Source of the DNA: Lumbricus terrestris
Lineage: Eukaryota; Annelida; Clitellata; Crassiclitellata; Lumbricidae
Length of the DNA stretch: 64,000 nt
Assembly: GCA_949752735.1 (NCBI GenBank)
Contig: OX457039.1
Coordinates: 49,477,255 to 49,541,254 of the forward strand
Direction of reading: 5' to 3'
In this document: in pieces, positions 55,900 to 64,000 of the stretch
How positions within the stretch are numbered: position 1 is the stretch's first letter
Layout: each line of letters opens with the position of its first letter
The notes under the pieces: generated by a model
Seen by the model: the letters and a program-made list of their open reading frames with translations, nothing else
Databases searched by the model: none
Told to the model about the DNA's origin: nothing
Program-made: the position numbers and the translations under genes

Positions 55900-58170
55900 A
55901 AAAGTTACCAGACTTAAAATATTTTATCACGGATGCATAGCATACGTAGCACGGTCCGCAAACCAGGACAAAACGATTGAGTCGGGTCCAAGCAATATGG
56001 TCGCTAATCGCTATGCATGGCCTTTATTTACATTTAGGTCTACAACTCAGGGTGTCAGCAAAAAAATAATCTATGTTGATAAATTGTAGCAGCAGCTTGT
56101 ATTTTAATTCGCCAGAGTGCGACAGTATACACAGTTTCAACAACTACTTTGCTGTCGCTGAGTTTCGAAAACTAAAGTCTTCGATGAAGCAGAAAAGTAT
56201 ATAATTTCATTCTTTATAACCTAAATCAAAGTTGTCCTTCATATTTTGTTTGCAGGTGAAAAATTCAAAGCGATGCAACTCTGGGCAAAAATAGGCGGAT
56301 AGGAGATTCAGGTTGACTTCGAATGAAACCATACAATTGCTGGAATAGCAATCAGCGTGCATGGAATAGAATTTCCTTCTGGCATGAAAGTAGAAGGTCT
56401 TGACTGTGTGAAATTTAATGCCGAATGATGAAGCAGTTCTATCTGACCGACAGTAATAGTTAAGACACAAAGGTTGTTGTGTTTAGTCCTTTTATAAACA
56501 GACTGTTTGTCGCTTTAGCGATGGAAACTCGACGCGATTGCATCCAGATTGCATCCAGATTGCATCCAAAGGATTATTGCAGGGATAATCACGAACCCAT
56601 GTTGCGAGCGAAGAACTGCAAGAAGGTTCTGTTTTCCTTCAAAGACTAAGAGACGACATGTACACCCGTAGCCTATCCCCATAAGAAAACCAGTTCTGTT
56701 CCATGAGAAATCCGCTCCAAGTCTAAAAGAACAACAGTATAGGCCTATAATTATTGAGTTGGTCCTCAGATTTGTTAGGCGACAGCCTCAGGTGTGGTGA
56801 GTTGGCAACTTCCCTTTGTTGACCTCCAGTAGAGAACAGACAACGTGTATGAACTCAATTCGCACTCAACGACCCATGTGACATGAGGTCAAAGGCAATG
56901 TCATACCCGTAGTCTGTCTGCTATTACCCCCGCATACGAGTGTGGTTGCCCAGTCTTCACCTCACCGTCTAATCTTTCACCGACGTTGCACGGTGCTCAG
57001 CTGCCAATGGAGGATAATCTCAAAGCATATTCTGCTTGGGAGGAGATCTTAAGCCCCTACTATATCGGTTGATATAGTAGGAGCAGGGTGAGAATTGCCA
57101 GGAGTTAAGGTTTCAACCCCAGTCTTTCTTAGAACCCCATAGTAAAGTTTGTTTTTCACGCCCCAATTCCCAAGTGGATCATAGTCCAACACCGAGTTAT
57201 TTTTCCTCAATTCTCACACTGACCATAGGAGCTTTCTCAGATTACCGCCCGCTTTCAAGTAACATTTATTTTCTTTGTTCCCGCTCAGTTTCGAATACTA
57301 CAAGTAACTGAGAAGACTACCAACCTGAATTAATCGCTTCTGAAATACATTAAAAGATATTTCTTACTTATTTGCGTAACCCGTTGGAATCTTAATAAAC
57401 TTGAGGTTAACTAAAGAGTTCTAGATAGAACATAACAAACAAACCTTTTTTATGAGAACACTGATGATAGTAGTAAGCAGTCTTATTTTTCATGCAGTTT
57501 ATTCCTGGTTTCGGTGTGGCAATAAGCGAAGATACTACATAGGCTAACTCTGTCATTCTATAGGCCTATGCTAGTCAAAGGTTCATAATCTCAAACTAAA
57601 ATTGATGAATTGCTAATGAAAAATAACTGGAATATGCACTGGACTAAGTTTCTTCACGGAGTATATTCACTACACTACACTACACCTCTGCAGGCTACAT
57701 GCTTCATTCTGCCAAAGTTCCTCATGCTCTACTGCATTTGTAGTACACAGTGCGCGTGAACCGCGGACCACCAGTGAACACTGAACAGCAAGCGTGACTC
57801 TACATAGACCGTGGCGGGATGTCACCCAATGTTTCATGTAGCCTAAGTCTTATATTTATGTGTTTAGATTCATGTAGCGTAATATCATTCTGCTGTCACT
57901 GATCAGGTTCAAGCTGACACTATAATATATATAGGACTATAAGATTGTAATGTCAACGTCACTCTTCATATAATATTTTTGAAATTCAAGATACGTGTAC
58001 CCACACACACGCACACATACATGAGCATTATTAAGTACATCTATACTGACATAATATTTTTCTTTACGTTGTGAGTCTTTGTAAATGCCATGAACAAATT
58101 GTTTGTGTTGTTGCGTCTGTGTTAGCTTTAGTACTTCTAATAAACGAATTGATTGAAAATGAATTGATTA
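55900..58170. other. No recognised gene
   Basis: About 2.3 kb of AT-rich sequence. Apart from the 11-bp triplication I found no exon with family similarity and no transposon ends. Confidence 0.5.
56536..56568. repeat. Perfect 11-bp triplication GATTGCATCCA
   Basis: Three head-to-tail perfect copies. Confidence 0.9.
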
Positions 58171-58185
58171 ACTGTCTATGCAAGT

Positions 58186-58350
58186 AAACATACATACATA
58201 CATACATACATACATACATACATACATACATACATACATACATACATACATACATACATACATACATACATACATACATACATACATACATACATACATA
58301 CATACATACATACATACATACATACATACATACATACATACATACATACG
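58186..58350. repeat. (CATA)n microsatellite
   Basis: About 40 perfect tetranucleotides, the same unit as at 9832-10078. Confidence 0.96.
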
Positions 58351-59016
58351 TACGTATACATACATGCATACATGCATAGATAAGTACATACACAACGTAG
58401 GCCTAGTTTCAGCTCCGAGTGAAGATGTTTAAGAACCACGACGTACTCTATAAAGACAATAGAAATAGAATAGTAAAAACAATTTAAAGCAGGTGTTAAG
58501 CCGCAGTGCGCCCCGAGTAGCCTATGTCTAGGTTCATTGTACAAACCAAATGAAGCCATTGATGTAGAAAATCCAATAAATAATATACTATTTTTAAGGT
58601 CTTATTGAATTTTTTTGAGCAAGTTCTTGTTACCAAGATCTCTGTGTATGCTGATTACTCTTGGGAAAGAAACTATCTTGCAGATGCACCGGATTTTAGC
58701 TTTAGCCTCTGAATATTTCAAAAGAAATTTCCGCTTAGGACTCTGTAGTAATGTTTCCCACAAATTATTCTGCAAAATGCGATTCCAGAGACTGTACTGT
58801 TCTTCGTTTAGCGCCTATTAAGAAAACTCACGCACGACAATTAGTTTTGAACAAGTATTTTTACAGATCGGTTTTTCACATGCAGTGCTTTTATTAAAAT
58901 CGAAGAACTAACGATCAGGAGATGAGACCTAGTGCACCCTAGTCGCGTCACTGAAGCAGCTAACTGCAGTTGCAATGTCGATGACTGGAGCAAAGAAGAG
59001 CCAGTCAAGAGCTCAT

Positions 59017-59350
59017 CTATAGATAGGGGGGCTGCTGCGGCGTGATACAGCGTCTGTAGACGCAGTTGTAGTAGCTGACTCCCCGTTGCCCGTAGCAGTT
59101 AGTTCTGATGCACAGCTGCAACATGTCCGTGTACTGCCACCTCTTGTGTCGACTTGACTCCGCTGCCGTCGATCCGGCCGACGGGGTCCGCCAGCGATGA
59201 CTGTAAACTGGACATTGTTCTTGGATACAGGCCACGTAGTCGGACTGGTCAGTAGTCTCGCCGGACAGGCATTGGTCAACGATGCATTGGACAAAGGACA
59301 TACGAAGCCGATTCGTCAGCGCCTCTGTGGCTGGACTACGAAAGTCGAAG
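59017..59350 (-). CDS. Cysteine-rich (four CX4C) protein, terminal exon, unknown function
   Basis: Minus-strand exon between acceptor TTTTTATTGCCAG (exon from 59350, after two bases of a split codon) and stop TAG at 59017-59019, about 110 residues. Cys residues come in four CX4C pairs: QCIVDQC, ACIQEQC, then after a basic/Ser-rich linker (TAAESSRHKRWQ) LCIRTNC and NCVYRRC. Pairs 1-2 and 3-4 have similar spacing (about 15-20 residues between pairs), so each half could form a disulfide-linked helical hairpin. The start of the protein, presumably with a signal peptide, must be in an upstream exon at higher coordinates that I could not identify. I do not recognise the family. A secreted or organelle-imported role would be typical for such patterns but is only inference. 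Confidence 0.6.
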
Positions 59351-60664
59351 CTGGCAATAAAAATAAACAGTGATTAACATGTTTTACTGTTGCCTGTTTA
59401 TAAGCATTAAACCACTTGTAATTCTATAATTTGTCTTTCATTCTCGTTTCCGGATTCAAATCCAAATTATATGGAAATATGTTGGCTACGTGTGCCTGGC
59501 GTGTAGTAAGCTATTATTTCTATTGCGCCACGATATCACAATAGCAGCAGTAACCTAAGTAAAATGAAAAACCTTCAGCAAGTGGCGCTGAATTTCAAAG
59601 GTCAATCCAAACGTTGTCATAATTATGGAACCGCTGAATCCGGATTAGTCTTTTTACATGATATTTGGCATTTGTAAAAGTGCAATGTGCAATACTACAC
59701 AGGTGAACCATGAATAGATTACTTAGTCTAAGTACCATTGAATACATGGAAAGTAGTCTATACATAGCAATCGAACAGTCTTTATTATTTAGGCTTAATT
59801 TTAGGTGACCCGTTCTAGTGATGCCCGTTGGCGAAACATGAAATAAGCCAATTTGAAACTTGTTTACATCTGCTAGTTAAAGTCTATCACAGGTGTGAAA
59901 AATAGATTTGGCACTGGCAGACAAGTGCAAAATTGAAAATGATTCCAATGGTAAATTTTTGCAAAAACTAATTTTTTTAAAGAAAATGAAGTAGGCCTAT
60001 TAGGCGAGTTTAACCAAGTCATAGACTTCTAAATCGCAAGTCTAATGGGAGGCTAGTCCATATAACTATAATTACGATAATTTGTTGTGAATCTAAATAT
60101 AGATATTCCAGGTTATTCCTGTTGCTATTCACACTTGAGTTAAACCAACTTTCAGAACAACTAACACGCCTCTGAATATACGAGCGATTTTGGTTAGATA
60201 GTTATGTTAGGCTTAATGTTTCAATGATAAATCTCACGTGTAGACTACGTCATTAGTTTAGGCCTATAAATATATGGCAGCAGGTTAAGCTAGCACACTG
60301 TTGAACGCTGTTTACAGCAAAAAATGGGTTTCAAATAATGAATAGCGCACTGGGTCTAATAAAATATTGACTTCGTGTTCATTCTACCATACTAAAGTAG
60401 CTGATGCTGTCCCCATTTGTACTGCAGCATGCTAATTCTCCTCTTGTGCGTAGGCGTAAGTCCTTGTAAGCCATACATTTGAGGGCCCACCTTTACAAAA
60501 ATTTAATGACTGACCATTGGACACAGTCAAAGAAGTCGCTCCCTGATGCCGAATTTTAGCCTGAGGAGCCCGACGACAAACTGTGACAAGCATGCATCTC
60601 TGTATCACTGACCAATGTCGACGACGACGGCCAAAGAATAAGAAGAAGCGCTCAATGGTTCAGC

Positions 60665-60748
60665 TATAAATAGACTGTGGCAGCAGCATCGACGCTGCGT
60701 CGACCTTTGTGCAGAGATTAGACTAACGACGAGTCTGATTCATTTTCG
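60665..60748 (+). promoter_or_regulatory. TATA-box promoter and candidate untranslated first exon
   Basis: TATAAATA (60665-60672) matches the TATA consensus, and a CAAT motif lies about 10 bases upstream. A start about 25-30 bases downstream (near 60695) would give a 50-60-base leader without ATG, ending at a consensus donor TTTTCG|GTGAGT (60749). The gene would lie to the right; no coding exon of it is recognised in the remaining 3.2 kb. Confidence 0.45.
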
Positions 60749-60759
60749 GTGAGTTACAG

Positions 60760-63600
60760 TGACGCCACCTACGAAGACCTCAAACATTCTTTAGGCAAAC
60801 GGAACACTCGGTGTGGGTGGAGAGACAGCAATTAACGCACCGCCCGTGAAACGACAGATGTCTCAGTTGCCGACAGTAACGACTAACGACCGAACCTTGC
60901 AGACGGTGTTAGGATCTCTTCAACGCCCTCCTGTGGACCTTAAAATCGCCATCCAAATGTTTAGATATAGGTATACACCCAAGCGTATTCAATTCATCTT
61001 ATTTTCAACCTAAACTAAAACCTAAAAAATATTTCTCATGCAGTCGGCTGTCTTTCTATCGTCTCTACGTGTAATCAACAGCCTCATAATCATCATCATC
61101 GTCGATCCGAAGACCTCATTGTGGCAGTTTTTAACCAAACGATAGGTCTATAAATTTGCCATAGTTCTTGTATGAGCATAACATGCAGATTATTTTTTGA
61201 GTAATTTGGCCGTTGTCATCGTCTTCCCCACTAATACTCTATCAAAAATATGTCTGCTGTAGTACATTCATTAATGAATGACTTAAAGAAGATTAGATGA
61301 AGACAATTGCACATGTATTGCCCACCTACTTCCTGTATTAGACTATAGTCTATAGTCACTGTGTCTTCAAATCTTTTAAGATGTCCATTTTGTCAATTGG
61401 TCATGGGATTACATTATATAACGTTTCCTTAACTTTCTTAAAGCTGTGGGTAAAATATCACTATGGTTTTCTAAATAATCTTACATGTGCATCAAATTCA
61501 TTTTCTTTTGTAATTTTTGATAGTGGTGAGAAAAAGTTAACTAAAAAGTTGTACGGGTAAGCTTTTAGTTAAGCTAGTTGAGGCACAAGTTCGACTGAAA
61601 AATAGTTCAGTTAAAACGGTAGTTCAGTCAATACTTATTAGTTAATAACTAGATATTTTGATTAACATTGTTTAATTATTATATAAACAAGTGTCAGTAA
61701 CAAAATCAGCAACTGCGCAACCATCTACATGCATGCATTGCAATGAACAGTGAACGTTGTCTGCAACTCAATCTGACGTTTAGGTCTACTTAATTATTAA
61801 CCCTGGTGTTGCCTATATGCATAGAAAATGTAGGGGCAATGTTTGCAAAGAAGAACATTATTTTGTAATTAGTTAAGTTGCAAAAAGTAATAGTCTTTAG
61901 TCGCTACTTGCTTCACTGATTGTTAGACTGAAACGCCGATACCGAATATCTGAAGATATAGCTTCTTTTCATACTATCCAGATACAAATTCGACTGTGGT
62001 CTTGCTGGTGCTGATCATTTCTGTCATGACTCATTTGTAATCAGAGTAACTGATTCTATTATTGAGTCTATTGAAATGCGTTACATTGCATGATGCATCG
62101 TTGTATGCATGCATTATCAAAATATCTTCACTATTTTAGATTTCACTCGTCAAACTTTCTGACGACCTTTTTTGTCATTTGGTCGAAATCTCATGCATAG
62201 ATTTCGCTTTTTAGGGGGTTGATCATGGAGATATTTCATTTTTGGATCTTAACCCTTTACCGTTTCATTTTTAAAATTTAAGCCCGTTTTCAGCGGATAT
62301 TCTCGGGGCAAACGTGTAGAAGATTACAAGACCGGATGGCCTTTTTAGGGGGCTTAGTCCCTAGCCCCCTGTCACCGTTACTCCTGCCTGCGATAGAAAA
62401 GATCACTTTAAACTTTAGCAGTTTTTCATAACTCCTGCAGACTTATTCTGAAGAATTCAGAGCATCTAAACGAGCACAGTGTGTAGGCCTATGCATACAC
62501 TACACACAGATAGTTGAGACGAGCAACAGCAAGTCTTTTGCAAAGCCGCTTTTCCAGCAGCAAAAATAAAAGCCGCTCTGAAAATCAGATGTCAGGATAT
62601 GATGGCAAGTCTAATTGAAAAACGATTGAGATATTACAAAATTTAATATGGTTCGGAGAATATAGGAGGGCATTTGCGACGTCATGAGGCGCATGAAAGC
62701 AAGCCAGGTAAGTGTTTGAGGACTAATGAGGAGAGAATGAATGCCTGCTGAAAGAAGAAGTAGGTCGAGGAAGAGGAATTGACATCATTATTGTGCTAAG
62801 ACAATTGCAATCCGGGCATTTCGTTCAGGTGGTTGTTTCAAATCGAATAATATATAGGGATATATGAAAAATTGGTTGGCAAGATAACTTATGAAATCAC
62901 GAAGCATAGAAAGGACGAGCGGCTAAGCTTTTGATTACCTTCACTGCATATAGATATAGAATAGATCGTATATAGGCTAAGTCGCTTGCACATGCATTAT
63001 GCAATGAAGGACTATTAGGTATACATACATATTACATAAATACAAACATAATTCTATATATAGACTCTATGTATACTGCGTAGCTGTATATAGTGTATAC
63101 ACATATGCATAGGCCTACATTCATTGAAATATTCGGCTATATATCCGAGACAATCACGCTGCGTTTAAGCATGCAGAGTAATCACAAATGGACGGAGGTT
63201 CACAATGCAATCAGGCATATCGAATTTATTTTAAAGCTATCAATTTTATCGTCAACAACAGTGGAATTGCTGCATAAAATAATAATAACCGCTGATGCTC
63301 CTTTTTCAGAAAGTCATCCCAAAATGACAGAAGGCTTCTGCTTCATCTGACACTTGATGCAATAGTAAAAACACCGGGTTACTGACCACAGCATGAACCA
63401 CAGCATGCGTATTAAAGGTCTTCAATATTATACATGCAACCATGCATTATTGCATATGTGTATGCATGTAGAAATAAATATATTATGTATACGCTAAGAC
63501 AAAAGTAGCCTACACGCGAAAGACAGACGTATGTATTATGTAAGACATAGGCATACATTCTTTTGTCTCAGACCTCAGTCTACTCTTTGTATGTCTATAC
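60760..63600. other. Right-hand stretch with little recognised
   Basis: No exon with family similarity. About 62140-62390 carries TTTCTGACGACCTTTTTTGT, GGTCGAAATCTCATGCAT and AGGGGGCTTAGTCCCTAGCC, the interior of the hAT-MITE family at 20.4 and 23.1 kb, but without recognisable terminal repeats. Confidence 0.5.
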
Positions 63601-63604
63601 AAAG

Positions 63605-63660
63605 CCCACATCCGTTCGTCTGTTCGTACGTCCGTCCGTCCGTTCGTCCGTCCGTCCCTT
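63605..63660. repeat. (CGTC/CGTT)n short repeat
   Basis: About 12 CGTC/CGTT tetranucleotides. Confidence 0.85.
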
Positions 63661-64000
63661 AATCCTCCCTATACACGTCTAGCCTCGACTGTTGATCAGC
63701 GTTTGAAGCTGGACATTAATTACAAGTGTCATTTAATCGCGTTTGAAGAGCCGCTGATATTTCCATATTTCCGCGGCTACGTGTATGAGTCCAATAGCTG
63801 CAATAGACGAAGGTCAACGGTTTAATTAAGACGCCCGATGTTCTTAAAAGAACGACGAACGAATCCATGTCGATTCAACGCCGTACGGTGCTGCGCGACG
63901 GTTTACGCGCAGCAGGGTGTTCAAAAAATCAGGACCATAATTATCTGCATTAACCACTCAACGAAGCGATAGCAGTTGTCCACGTTGATCTTTGTACAGA

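Noticed and set aside
63914..63940. CAGGGTGTTCAAAAAATCAG at the right edge, similar to a mariner-type end
   Set aside because: No TA precedes it and the opposite end would lie outside the window, so it cannot be tested here.

Overview
The window looks like nuclear DNA of a marine invertebrate, probably a deuterostome; an echinoderm or a relative fits best, but the sequence does not prove the phylum. The reasons are AT-rich sequence with sparse spliced exons, GT-AG introns up to 33 kb long, a neuronal-type membrane protein gene, many metazoan transposons (L2/CR1-like LINEs, a tRNA-derived SINE, Tc1/mariner and hAT-type elements) and abundant microsatellites. There is no operon structure and no credible long single-exon gene; the many open frames inside simple repeats are artefacts of the repeats.

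The main gene is a four-exon TARP / calcium-channel gamma-subunit (CACNG) gene on the + strand. Its coding exons lie at 1377-1575, 34513-34605, 38826-38963 and 40931-41544. Every junction is phase 1, and together they give a complete protein of about 347 residues ending in a PDZ-ligand-like RRTTVV. Its first intron (about 32.9 kb) holds most of the mobile elements of the left half: a decayed LINE, a 28/30-bp minisatellite rich in EcoRI sites, two Tc1/mariner copies, a SINE, several short hAT-type elements with exact 8-bp target duplications, and a 3.5-kb element with about 1-kb inverted arms that carries a decayed protein gene of an uncharacterised metazoan family.

Downstream of the TARP gene, on the - strand, is the terminal exon of a two-hotdog thioesterase-like gene (45816-46573). 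Its 3' flank occurs twice, on either side of a 200-N assembly gap. One copy is interrupted by a 2.0-kb transposon with an internal 86-bp tandem array and the other is an empty site, which means either a tandem duplication or two haplotypes placed side by side. A decayed piece of a related exon lies at about 42.47 kb. From 47 to 56 kb there are more hAT-type elements, the second copy of the 10-kb Tc1/mariner family, and a LINE endonuclease-like fragment among ATT repeats.

The right end has a - strand terminal exon of a cysteine-rich protein with four CX4C pairs (59017-59350). At 60665 on the + strand there is a strong TATA box followed by a candidate untranslated first exon of a gene that continues rightwards. 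The remaining long stretches (about 14.9-16.2, 25-27.8, 28.1-30.4, 39-40.9, 56-58.1 and 61-64 kb) show no recognisable genes. Genome-wide oddities visible here are an excess of the palindrome TAGGCCTA (about 31 copies) and LINE and SINE copies that share the same 3' tail.
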